Assembly (NCBI GenBank): GCA_023665325.1
Contig: JAMPED010000005.1
Coordinates: 1 to 24,006 of the forward strand
Length of the DNA: 24,006 nt
Source of the DNA: Acetobacter sp.
GTDB lineage: Bacteria; Pseudomonadota; Alphaproteobacteria; RF32; CAG-239
Direction of reading: 5' to 3'
In this document: positions 7,760 through 14,883 of the stretch, piece by piece
Position numbering within the stretch: the stretch's first letter is position 1
Layout of the letters: each line of letters begins with the position of its first letter
Position numbers and translations under genes: made by a program
The notes under the pieces: generated by a model
The model's input: the letters and a program-made list of their open reading frames with translations, nothing else
Databases searched by the model: none
What the model was told of the DNA's origin: nothing

Positions 7760-8362
7760 ATGAGTTTTTTAGCAGATTTTAGTTTGCGTGAATTTTTGAG
7801 TGCGTTTGTCGTATTGTTCGCAATTACCGATGTTCCAGGGAATTTGCCAATTATTTTGAATATGCAAAACAAAGGGGTTAAAATCGGAGCAAGCCGCGCA
7901 TCATTATATTCGCTGATTTTGATGGTATCGTTTTTTTATGCCGGAGAAGCGTTTTTGAAACTGTTTGGGCTGGATATTTCGTCATTTGCGATTGCTGGTT
8001 CGCTCATCTTGTTTTTGTTTAGTATTGAGATGATATTGGATGTGAGTCTGTTCCGTGAAGGTGCGGATATTTCTTGTGATGCGACGTTTGTGCCAGTCGT
8101 TTTCCCATTATTTGTCGGGGCAGGGGCGCTAACAACATTGTTATCCATCCGTTCGCAATATTCAGATGTGAATGTGTTGCTTGCCGTATTTTTTGTTAGC
8201 CTTTGCATATATGGAACAATTCGTTTATCACGTTTTTTGAAAAAACATTTAAGCAATGCTACTATTTACGTATTGAAAAAGTTTTTCGGAATGGTGCTGT
8301 TAGCAATGGCTGTTAAATTGTTTATTACAAACGTTGCAGTGTTAGTTCACTCTATCCGTTAA
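7760..8362 (+). CDS. MarC family (UPF0056) integral membrane protein
   Basis: A 200-residue protein with six predicted membrane segments (about residues 8-28, 45-65, 72-92, 105-128, 137-157 and 176-197). The motifs DVPGNLPI (24-31), FGLDISSFAIAGSLILF and PVVFPLFVGAGALTTLL match the MarC/YchE family, whose members sit in the inner membrane. The biochemical role is unresolved; the original link to multiple antibiotic resistance was not upheld. AGAGG precedes the start, the gene follows nrdB by 18 bases, and a strong terminator ends the operon. Nothing in the sequence explains why it travels with nrdAB. Confidence 0.9.
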   Translation: MSFLADFSLREFLSAFVVLFAITDVPGNLPIILNMQNKGVKIGASRASLYSLILMVSFFYAGEAFLKLFGLDISSFAIAGSLILFLFSIEMILDVSLFREGADISCDATFVPVVFPLFVGAGALTTLLSIRSQYSDVNVLLAVFFVSLCIYGTIRLSRFLKKHLSNATIYVLKKFFGMVLLAMAVKLFITNVAVLVHSIR

Positions 8363-8380
8363 GTTTCAATATTTAGCCAG

Positions 8381-8414
8381 AAAAGCTCCTCTTATGCGAT
8401 AGAGGAGCTTTTTT
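8381..8414 (+). terminator. Terminator of the nrdAB-marC operon
   Basis: AAAAGCTCCTCT (8381-8392) and its complement AGAGGAGCTTTT (8401-8412) enclose an 8-base loop, with T residues continuing to 8414. The matching A-run lets it act on either strand. Confidence 0.85.
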
Positions 8415-8426
8415 ATTGGAAAATAT

Positions 8427-8455
8427 TTGACAAAATATTTTTATTGTGTTACAGG
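8427..8455 (+). promoter_or_regulatory. Candidate promoter of the lipoprotein gene
   Basis: TTGACA (8427-8432), a 17-base spacer and TACAGG (8450-8455) preceded by TG one base upstream suggest an extended -10 promoter. The -10 matches poorly, so confidence is low. Confidence 0.35.
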
Positions 8456-8504
8456 TATTTATACATTTACTAACTCTATGTTTAATTATTAAAATTTTCC
8501 AACT

Positions 8505-9014
8505 ATGAAAAAGTTTTTTGGAATGCTTGCTTTTGCAGCAATCGCAAGCCTACTCGCCTCCTGTGGCGAAGAAAAGAAAGTTGAGCCAACGCCTGCTCCT
8601 GAACCGGTCAAAGAAGAAGTCTATCAGCCCCAGCACCAGTCTACGGTTGTTGACCTCAAAGCCGCCAAGAAGTATCAATACTTCAACGCTCCGACAACAA
8701 CTCCCGCCACATCAGTGGTTGTGAACTACAACGAAAAGACGCCCTATGCGGCGCCCATCGAAGTAAAGTTTAGCTACGAGAACGGCGACACTTACACCTA
8801 CACCATTCCCGCCGAATTCGGGTTATGGAAGAATCAGGCCGGCAAGTTCCGTGTTGTTTCAGACAATGAGTGCACCGTCTGGATACAGGGGCAGGAGAAG
8901 AGAGGAAAGTTCCACGAGTTTGTTTTCTATGGTGACCCGAAACACAATGGCACCAAAATCAAACCGAATTCATATCGGAATCTTCCTGCAGGAGAAATCC
9001 GCTACCGCAAGTAG
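8505..9014 (+). CDS. Lipoprotein of unknown function, probably acquired
   Basis: A 169-residue predicted lipoprotein. The signal peptide is MKKFFGMLAFAAIASLLASC with lipobox LASC and acylated C20. A short proline/glutamate linker (about 24-40) is followed by a mature domain rich in Tyr, Thr and Lys (about 45-169) that looks all-beta (VKFSYENGDTYTYTIPAEFG). No family is recognised. The coding DNA is clearly GC-richer than its neighbours: about 55% in 8581-8640 by my count, against an evidently AT-rich surround. There is no Shine-Dalgarno sequence before the ATG. Both traits are typical of Bacteroidota genes and unlike this genome. It has its own promoter region and terminator, so it is a self-contained insertion between two native transcription units. 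Confidence 0.8.
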   Translation: MKKFFGMLAFAAIASLLASCGEEKKVEPTPAPEPVKEEVYQPQHQSTVVDLKAAKKYQYFNAPTTTPATSVVVNYNEKTPYAAPIEVKFSYENGDTYTYTIPAEFGLWKNQAGKFRVVSDNECTVWIQGQEKRGKFHEFVFYGDPKHNGTKIKPNSYRNLPAGEIRYRK

Positions 9015-9032
9015 CCGATTTTCACAAAACAT

Positions 9033-9063
9033 AAAACCCCGCTTCAAAAGAGGCGGGGTTTTT
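9033..9063. terminator. Bidirectional terminator
   Basis: AAAACCCCGC (9033-9042) and GCGGGGTTTT (9053-9062) form a 10-bp stem around a 10-base loop, with T or A runs on both sides. It ends the lipoprotein gene on the plus strand and the DUF805 gene on the minus strand. Confidence 0.85.
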
Positions 9064-9079
9064 ATATTTGAAAGCAATA

Positions 9080-9844
9080 TCAGAGAATAGGTATCAAATC
9101 ATCATAAATATTAGTTCCGAAACGATTGTCCTCTGATTTCCCTCGAACAAACAGACAAGGTATAAGCGGTATAATGAAAAGAGTGTGCCAACCAGAAATA
9201 TCCAAATCGTGTAATCTACGTACTGTAACACTCCATAGAGGTAAAATAAATAAAGGAAACAAAATGAAAGTAAGAACTGCTCCAAAATCTATAGAAATGG
9301 TAAATAAGAGAGCCACAATACCTATATAAACTGCCCACACCCCAAAAAATTCAAGTTGAGTTGCACGCCCTTTTAGTTGAAAGAAATTTTCGCCAATGAT
9401 GGCATTATATAAGCGACGAGATGGCGTAATCTGCTGAGGCAAAAGTGATGAATCATCTGTTTCATAAATATTTTCTCCGTATTTATTATCGCAATGATCA
9501 CCCTTAAAAAAGGGAACGAAATATATAATAAAGTTTAATATAATCCACCAACCAGAATGGTTTAAATCGTGACACCGCCGAATATTAAGTGATAAAGCGG
9601 GAAGAAATGTAAGTATGTTAATAATATAGGCAAAAATTTTTTCGTCGGATGGTGTGAAATTAAAAAGAGCAATAAAAAAATATAATAAAAAAGAAAGAAG
9701 AAATAGTGAAATATTAAATGACCAAAACTCTTTTCGCGAGGCTCTTCCCCTAAAATTGCAGTAATTGCGCCCAAACATATCAGTAGAAAAGAAAGTCCAA
9801 ATGCTAGAATTAGCAGGTAAGCTTATTGTAGAAGTATTATCCAT
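9080..9844 (-). CDS. Tandem DUF805 membrane protein
   Basis: A 254-residue membrane protein made of two DUF805 domains in a row; most family members have one. Domain 1 is at about residues 24-127 with FRGRASRKEFW (31-41), RRCHDLNHSGWW (89-100) and KYGENIY (121-127). Domain 2 is at about 145-247 with KGRATQLEFFG (158-168), RRLHDLDISGWH (209-220) and RFGTNIY (241-247). Each domain has three or so hydrophobic segments. DUF805 proteins are inner-membrane proteins without an assigned biochemical role. I chose the ATG at 9844 because AAGGAC lies seven bases upstream and the product then starts MDNTSTI; a longer frame begins at 9922 but adds a leader without a ribosome site. Confidence 0.85.
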   Translation of the reverse strand: MDNTSTISLPANSSIWTFFSTDMFGRNYCNFRGRASRKEFWSFNISLFLLSFLLYFFIALFNFTPSDEKIFAYIINILTFLPALSLNIRRCHDLNHSGWWIILNFIIYFVPFFKGDHCDNKYGENIYETDDSSLLPQQITPSRRLYNAIIGENFFQLKGRATQLEFFGVWAVYIGIVALLFTISIDFGAVLTFILFPLFILPLWSVTVRRLHDLDISGWHTLFIIPLIPCLFVRGKSEDNRFGTNIYDDLIPIL

Positions 9845-9908
9845 AAAAAAAGTCCTTGTTTGATACATAAACAAAATAACTATATTATAAAAAGTGGTTA
9901 AGAGCAAT

Positions 9909-9932
9909 AAAAAAAGCGGCACTATGACCGCT
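9909..9932 (-). terminator. Terminator of the 9955-11119 gene pair
   Basis: On the minus strand AGCGG (9932-9928) and CCGCT (9919-9915) close an 8-base loop and are followed by a run of T residues. It lies 23 bases after the stop of the 203-residue gene. Confidence 0.7.
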
Positions 9933-9954
9933 CATAAAAAACAAACGAATTTGA

Positions 9955-10566
9955 TTATTCAATACAACAATCAACAGCTTTACGGACAAAGGCTTTCATC
10001 TTCGAAAAAGCAGTCTTCGGCTCACCATCCGCATCAGCAGTATCTTCCACGACAACATCACCATTCGAAGCCGTCGCCAAAGGCGCCGCCGCATTGATTT
10101 TTTCGCTGATTTTCTTAATGTCGTCAACGCTGTCTTCAATCCACTTCATCTCAGAAACATTAAGCATATTCATATTTAAGCCCCAAAATAGACAGTAAAG
10201 GTCATACGCCTTGTTAAACAAATCATACGCTTGCTCTTTGTTACCCAAACTCTGCTGCTTTGTCCCCACTTCCATCAAACGCATAGAAGAGGCAAGCAAG
10301 TGTTTAGAAATACACCAAACCTCACCCTCATAGCTCGGAATAATCTTAAGCATCAATTTCTTGCGAGTTTCTCGCACATCCTCAATCAAATCATAAAACG
10401 AAGTTTTACCAGTTTTAGCCCCTGAAAACACCAAATGCTCTTCAATTGAAATCAAATTCATAATCGCAATTGTCAAGTCTTGGTCAGAAGACAAATCTTT
10501 CGGATTAACCTTTTTGGTTGCGTCAATACGTTCCACAAATTCTTTTACATTCTCAGCTTTTTTCAT
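9955..10566 (-). CDS. Conserved helical protein of unknown function, partner of the CxxC membrane protein
   Basis: A 203-residue soluble, mostly helical protein. Distinct segments are MNLISIEEH (36-44), AKTGKTSFYDL (50-60), RETRKKLMLKII (65-76), GEVWCISKHLLA (81-92) and AYDLFNKAYDLYCLFWGLN (113-131), followed by an alanine/aspartate-rich linker (about 158-182) and a basic amphipathic end with a CC pair (C200, C201). From memory, similar proteins occur next to a CxxC membrane protein in Patescibacteria (CPR) genomes; this is recollection and not a search. The start is the ATG at 10566, preceded by GGAGAA; an ATG at 10599 lacks a ribosome site. It follows the membrane protein gene by 22 bases and shares its terminator, so they form a two-gene operon. 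Function unknown. Confidence 0.8.
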   Translation of the reverse strand: MKKAENVKEFVERIDATKKVNPKDLSSDQDLTIAIMNLISIEEHLVFSGAKTGKTSFYDLIEDVRETRKKLMLKIIPSYEGEVWCISKHLLASSMRLMEVGTKQQSLGNKEQAYDLFNKAYDLYCLFWGLNMNMLNVSEMKWIEDSVDDIKKISEKINAAAPLATASNGDVVVEDTADADGEPKTAFSKMKAFVRKAVDCCIE

Positions 10567-10588
10567 CTCAAATTCTCCAAATAAACCA

Positions 10589-11119
10589 CTATAAACCACT
10601 CAAATCCGGCAAGGCTGGTGCACATAATTGAATTTTGCCAAACCACCAAGCCACAAGCGCCACAGCTGCCACCGGCAACACAACTTTCTCAAATGGAAAA
10701 TGTGCGTGTCCACCGTTATGTGCCTTCATCCATTGGTAAAATGCCATCGTATAATGAAATGTTAATGCACCACAAATTGCTGAAAATAAAAATGGATCAA
10801 TCCAAAAAATTAAAATTGCTTTCGGTGTATAAACTAAGTATGAGAGATACATAAACAAAATCATCAATACGGAAAGAACCAAAACCAATGTATCACGTCC
10901 TTTAAAGTTCCAGCCCTTTTTATCCATCCATCGGTTTGTCCAATAGCCTAAAATCAAAAGAAAAGCCCCAGACCACACACCAACAACCGCATCATCCACG
11001 CCCATTCGACGAGCCACCTCTAACGATGCACCAACTGCTACTGTGCATACTGCACACGCAGGATTCGCAAGTACCTCAAAACTTATCAAACAAAACATTA
11101 AAAGCAGTACAATAGCCAT
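10589..11119 (-). CDS. Conserved membrane protein with N-terminal CxxC motif
   Basis: A 176-residue protein with about five hydrophobic segments (about 1-18, 44-62, 78-97, 101-127, 146-161). Just after the first segment is NPACAVCTVAVGA with C22 and C25, then a charged stretch and GVDDAVVGVWSGAF (40-53). The CxxC would sit at the membrane face and could be redox-active or bind a metal, but no known oxidoreductase family is evident. GAGGTAA precedes the ATG. It is co-transcribed with the 203-residue helical protein, which I recall as its partner in other bacteria. The pair is a good candidate for an uncharacterised system; no function is claimed. Confidence 0.8.
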   Translation of the reverse strand: MAIVLLLMFCLISFEVLANPACAVCTVAVGASLEVARRMGVDDAVVGVWSGAFLLILGYWTNRWMDKKGWNFKGRDTLVLVLSVLMILFMYLSYLVYTPKAILIFWIDPFLFSAICGALTFHYTMAFYQWMKAHNGGHAHFPFEKVVLPVAAVALVAWWFGKIQLCAPALPDLSGL

Positions 11120-11149
11120 AACTTACCTCAATCAAAAAAATCTTTCTGC

Positions 11150-11177
11150 AGTATCTCAAATATATAAGCAAAGTCAA
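11150..11177 (-). promoter_or_regulatory. Promoter of the two-gene CxxC module
   Basis: On the minus strand TTGACT (11177-11172), a 16-base spacer and GATACT (11155-11150) stand about 30 bases before the membrane protein start codon. Confidence 0.5.
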
Positions 11178-11214
11178 TGGATTTTTAAGACTTATAAAAT
11201 GCTTAATTCAATTC

Positions 11215-12687
11215 TCAGTGCCGCAGTTTAGCGATATATCGCCAGAAAATATCCGTCCGATATGTTTTAGCTGTATATTGATGATTTACGTCCCAACCAA
11301 ACTCTGGCATTGGAATATATGCTCCGTTAAGTGTATATATTTCATCTTTAACTAACGCCAGCTTTTTCGCCTCCACCGTATAATGTATTCCACGATAAAA
11401 TTCCACCAACGGTGTCATTGCTCCAATTAGAAAGATACCGAATAATATACCAGTTTTGATTCGATGTAAACGATGTTGTTCAAAGAAAAAGCGAATAACA
11501 AACAGCGCCAAAATCACAATAGCAGGAATCGATGCCCGCATACAAAAGTTGTTTTGCTGATCAAGTCGTAAAAACGGAATAAGTAACAGCGAAAAAAACA
11601 TCACGTTAAAGAAAACATCCCGTTTATATTGCGGATATAGAATAACCACATATAACAAAAACTCCAATACAACAAACAAAAGAAATCTCTGCGGTGTCGT
11701 AAAGTCAAAAATATAGTGCCATCCGTCCATTCCTTCTGAATTAGTGATAAAATATAGCACACAAAGTGGCAATAACCAAAATACTCCCACCAAATTCGGA
11801 AGTGAAAAAATCTCATTGCAAACGAAATCTTTTTTATTATTACTGTGACAAAAGCAATATCCCGCATATATCATCATAAACATACCAATTCCTGCTGCTG
11901 GATAAGGAGAAAAGAATAAAGCCAAAGCAATTAAAAAGCCAAAATTGCTAATTTTACGCTCATTATAAATGAGCAAAGTCAGCAATGCTACCGGAATAAA
12001 TTGATTAAATACCCAAAACATCCCCGTTGTGATTGAAGAATATTGGATAAATGTTGCCCACCACTCAAAATGATACTCAAACGGTTGCGTCACAATCAGA
12101 AAATAACGATGTCCAATAACATCTAATCCTGAAAAGAAAATAAACATCAATACAGCTAAAGCAATCTGTTTACCTCTTTGTAGTTTAAGGGCCATAGCCA
12201 AGTGAGCTAAAAGAAGAGTAACTCCTATAGTTGCATAAATCAATAAAAGCACATTTCCAAACATAAATAAGGTGTACTGATTATCAATAAACAAACCTAA
12301 AAACTTAGTCATTCCTGCTGGTACTAACCAAAATGCCATATAATATACCAAAGGTGTATTTGCTTGATTATAATAGACTGCCCAATCATAGTTAATCAAA
12401 TCTCTAAATACTGCATTGCGGAAATGATAATCAAAAGATTGATAATAAAAGTATCCAATTCCCGCCAAAAAACACCAAATAAAAGCAATAACGCTAAGAA
12501 ATACCAAACTTTTATGGGAAAATAGCTCAGCGTCTTCTGTTACTTTCGGATATGCAAAATAAAATGCTGCAGCAAATAACAATGAAAACAAAGCAGCAAA
12601 ACCATAATCAAGCCAACTCAAAATAAACACAAATAAAGGCAATGCTAAATAAATATAAGTAAATCTATAAAGGGCTGATATTTTCAT
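11215..12687 (-). CDS. Large polytopic membrane protein, GT-C-like
   Basis: A 490-residue protein with about 11 to 13 membrane segments across its whole length. A characteristic soluble-loop motif near residues 85-115 reads FDYHFRNAVFRDLINYDW, then NTPLVYYMAFWLVPA. Acidic and histidine residues in the first large loop of a many-pass protein are reminiscent of GT-C glycosyltransferases that use lipid-linked sugars, and I recall similar uncharacterised proteins in gut bacteria; both points are inference. The ATG at 12687 follows GAAAGAAG; an upstream TTG at 12705 is less likely. It lies downstream of the terC terminator and so is probably transcribed separately. Proximity to galE (UDP-galactose supply) is compatible with a surface-glycan role but does not prove it. 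Confidence 0.75.
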   Translation of the reverse strand: MKISALYRFTYIYLALPLFVFILSWLDYGFAALFSLLFAAAFYFAYPKVTEDAELFSHKSLVFLSVIAFIWCFLAGIGYFYYQSFDYHFRNAVFRDLINYDWAVYYNQANTPLVYYMAFWLVPAGMTKFLGLFIDNQYTLFMFGNVLLLIYATIGVTLLLAHLAMALKLQRGKQIALAVLMFIFFSGLDVIGHRYFLIVTQPFEYHFEWWATFIQYSSITTGMFWVFNQFIPVALLTLLIYNERKISNFGFLIALALFFSPYPAAGIGMFMMIYAGYCFCHSNNKKDFVCNEIFSLPNLVGVFWLLPLCVLYFITNSEGMDGWHYIFDFTTPQRFLLFVVLEFLLYVVILYPQYKRDVFFNVMFFSLLLIPFLRLDQQNNFCMRASIPAIVILALFVIRFFFEQHRLHRIKTGILFGIFLIGAMTPLVEFYRGIHYTVEAKKLALVKDEIYTLNGAYIPMPEFGWDVNHQYTAKTYRTDIFWRYIAKLRH

Positions 12688-12703
12688 ACAATCTTCTTTC
12701 GGC

Positions 12704-12726
12704 AAAAAGAGGGGCTTCAGCCCCTC
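12704..12726 (-). terminator. Terminator of the galE-terC operon
   Basis: On the minus strand GAGGGGC and GCCCCTC pair around a TGAA loop and are followed by five T residues, seven bases after the terC stop. Confidence 0.85.
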
Positions 12727-12732
12727 AGTAAA

Positions 12733-13710
12733 TTAAGCATTTTTCTTGTCTTTAAGCATAGAAAGCATCACACTACCTAAAAGTAACGTAAATGTTACCA
12801 TCAGCGAATGCCAAGTCTGTAGTTCAATGCCAATCCAAGGCAAAAAGATTTTTGCACCGATGAAAATCAGCACAATTGATAATGCGTGCTTAAGATAAAC
12901 AAATTTATGAACAGCAGCTTCAAGCAAAAAGTATAAAGCTCTTAAGCCCAAAATCGCAAAGATATTGCTCGTATAAACAATAAAAACATCATCGGTTAAG
13001 AGAAAAATCGCCGGAATACTATCAAGTGCAAATACGACATCCATAATTTCAATGGTAATCAATGCAAACAATAACGGAGTGATATAGTGTTTACCGTTTT
13101 TAACTGTAATAAAATGTGGTCCATCAATTTCGTGTGTTACAGGAAAATACTTCTCTACCATTTTGTAAATACGACTATTTTTGACTTTTTCCTCGTCATC
13201 ATCTTCATCATCCGTAGAGTGATCCAGCGCCATCTTCGCCCCCGTATAAATAAGAAATGCAGAAAAAAGATACAAAACCCAATGGAATTCAGCAATCAAA
13301 ACTTCACCCAAGCCAATCATTAAGGCGCGCATCACAATTGCTCCTAAAATTCCCCAAAAGAGAACACGATGTTGATAAATCCGTGGAACACCAAGACTAG
13401 AGAAAACAACCGACATTACGAAAATATTATCCATAGACAAACTTTTCTCTACTAAAAATCCAGTAAAATATTCCATTGCTTTCTTCGTGCCTTCTTCATA
13501 CCAAACAAAAACGCCAAACAGCAAACCAGCACCAATATATGCAGCACAAACCCACAATGTATGTGAAAAACTTGGAACTTCATTTTTACGGTTAAAAACA
13601 AATAAGTCTAAAAACAATAAAACCACTACCGCAACACCAAAACAAACCCACATCAGGTCTTGTGAAATTACTGTATGATGCGTAAATAAATATTGTAATT
13701 TTTCTAACAT
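12733..13710 (-). CDS. TerC/Alx family membrane protein
   Basis: A 325-residue protein with about eight membrane segments and the TerC family signatures EKSLSMDNIFV (about residues 87-97) and IEIMDVVFALDSIPAIF (about 220-236), which carry the conserved aspartates. Between the halves is a long acidic loop (STDDEDDDEEK). Family members such as Alx are linked to manganese export or tellurite resistance, and to metalation of exported proteins. I see no Mn riboswitch before it, since it lies 20 bases after galE in the same operon. The ATG at 13710 follows AAGGAA; an earlier ATG at 13749 would overlap the galE end and gives a lysine-rich leader, so I reject it. Confidence 0.92.
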   Translation of the reverse strand: MLEKLQYLFTHHTVISQDLMWVCFGVAVVVLLFLDLFVFNRKNEVPSFSHTLWVCAAYIGAGLLFGVFVWYEEGTKKAMEYFTGFLVEKSLSMDNIFVMSVVFSSLGVPRIYQHRVLFWGILGAIVMRALMIGLGEVLIAEFHWVLYLFSAFLIYTGAKMALDHSTDDEDDDEEKVKNSRIYKMVEKYFPVTHEIDGPHFITVKNGKHYITPLLFALITIEIMDVVFALDSIPAIFLLTDDVFIVYTSNIFAILGLRALYFLLEAAVHKFVYLKHALSIVLIFIGAKIFLPWIGIELQTWHSLMVTFTLLLGSVMLSMLKDKKNA

Positions 13711-13730
13711 ATTTTTTTCCTTAATAAATT

Positions 13731-14699
13731 TTATATTTCTAAGTTCCAAACCGTGCGAATAATATCTTCCACATTAGTATATTCAGGATACCATCCTAAA
13801 ATTTCACGGGCTACATCTGCATTAGCTGTTAATTTTGCTGGATCTCCAGCACGTCTTGCTGCATAATCATAGTTAAGTTTCCGACCAATAATTTTTTCGG
13901 TTGCTTCCACAATCTCTTTGACACTTGTTCCTTTGCCGGTACCAAGGTTAACAGTAAAGGAAACATCATTTTCCATCAATTTACGCATTGCAGCTGTATG
14001 TGCTCTTGCCAGGTCTGAAACGTGTACATAATCACGCACACACGTTCCATCTGGTGTATCATAATCATTTCCAAAAATCGAAAATTTTTCCCTTTTTCCT
14101 GTTGCGGCTTCCATAATAATCGGCAACAAATTTTGAGGGTTGCGTTCTTTTCCTATAATAGATTTGTCAGCAGCATAGCCCACTGCGTTAAAATAACGTA
14201 GGGCAGCATAATTAAGTTTGCCTAGTTTAGCATACCACTCCATATTCTCTTCAATACAGCGCTTTGTATAACCATAATAGTTAATCGGCGCAATTGGGTG
14301 TTTTTCATCAATCGGCACATACTGAGGCATACCATACACCGCCGCCGAAGAGGAAAATACAATGTGTCTAACCCCATTTTCAACCATCGCATTTAAGATA
14401 TTGATCGAGCCAGTCAAGTTATTTTCAGCATATTTCTCAGGATACATCATCGATTCGCCGACAGCCTTTTTTGCTGCTAGATGCACCACTCCATCGATTC
14501 CTTCAGCCATTGCCATATTAAGAACTTGTTTATCAAGGATATTCCCTCTGATAAATTCAGCATTTGGCAAAATATTAACTTCATCACCACTCGAGAGATC
14601 ATCAAATACCAACACCTCAAATCCTTCATCGAGTAGTTGTTTTTGCACGTGGCTTCCAATATATCCTGCACCACCAGCAACCAAAATTCTTTTAGTCAA
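13731..14699 (-). CDS. galE: UDP-glucose 4-epimerase
   Basis: A 322-residue cytosolic short-chain dehydrogenase that interconverts UDP-glucose and UDP-galactose with bound NAD. The NAD loop GGAGYIG is at residues 9-15, the catalytic serine lies in FSSSAAVYG (115-123), and the YxxxK pair is Y142/K146 in YYGYTK. The family signature NYYGYTKRCIEE and the RYFNAVG motif are present. Length is close to the usual 330-340. The start is a TTG at 14699 placed six bases after GGAGA; the nearby ATG is out of frame and hits a stop at once, so the rare start is well supported. It leads an operon with terC. The enzyme feeds cell-surface sugar synthesis. Confidence 0.95.
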   Translation of the reverse strand: MTKRILVAGGAGYIGSHVQKQLLDEGFEVLVFDDLSSGDEVNILPNAEFIRGNILDKQVLNMAMAEGIDGVVHLAAKKAVGESMMYPEKYAENNLTGSINILNAMVENGVRHIVFSSSAAVYGMPQYVPIDEKHPIAPINYYGYTKRCIEENMEWYAKLGKLNYAALRYFNAVGYAADKSIIGKERNPQNLLPIIMEAATGKREKFSIFGNDYDTPDGTCVRDYVHVSDLARAHTAAMRKLMENDVSFTVNLGTGKGTSVKEIVEATEKIIGRKLNYDYAARRAGDPAKLTANADVAREILGWYPEYTNVEDIIRTVWNLEI

Positions 14700-14765
14700 A
14701 ACATTCTCCTACATATCAAAACATCTACTTTTAACATAAGAAGTTTAAATTAAACGTTAACCGCT

Positions 14766-14782
14766 TTATCCACATATCCACA
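14766..14782 (+). promoter_or_regulatory. Two adjacent DnaA-box-like sites upstream of dnaB
   Basis: TTATCCACA at 14766-14774 is a perfect consensus DnaA box. ATATCCACA at 14774-14782 differs by one base. They are in the same orientation, eight bases apart, in the galE-dnaB intergenic region about 110 bases before dnaB. Confidence 0.5.
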
Positions 14783-14817
14783 GGGAAATATTTGTTTAGC
14801 GTGCAAATCTGAAAGTT

Positions 14818-14847
14818 TTGTTCCATAACGTCATAGAAGCATAGAGT
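14818..14847 (+). promoter_or_regulatory. Weak candidate promoter of the dnaB operon
   Basis: TTGTTC (14818-14823), an 18-base spacer and TAGAGT (14842-14847) lie about 37 bases before dnaB. The match is moderate. Confidence 0.35.
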
Positions 14848-14883
14848 CTTAAGGAATAATATATCAATAGGGATTCGCACAGA

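Noticed and set aside
12733..13749. Longer terC frame starting at 13749
   Set aside because: It overlaps the galE stop, has no ribosome site, and adds a leader not typical of the family; the ATG at 13710 has AAGGAA.
14362..14739. Plus-strand ORF of 125 codons opposite galE
   Set aside because: It is a shadow of the galE frame, with serine/threonine/proline-rich translation and no ribosome site.
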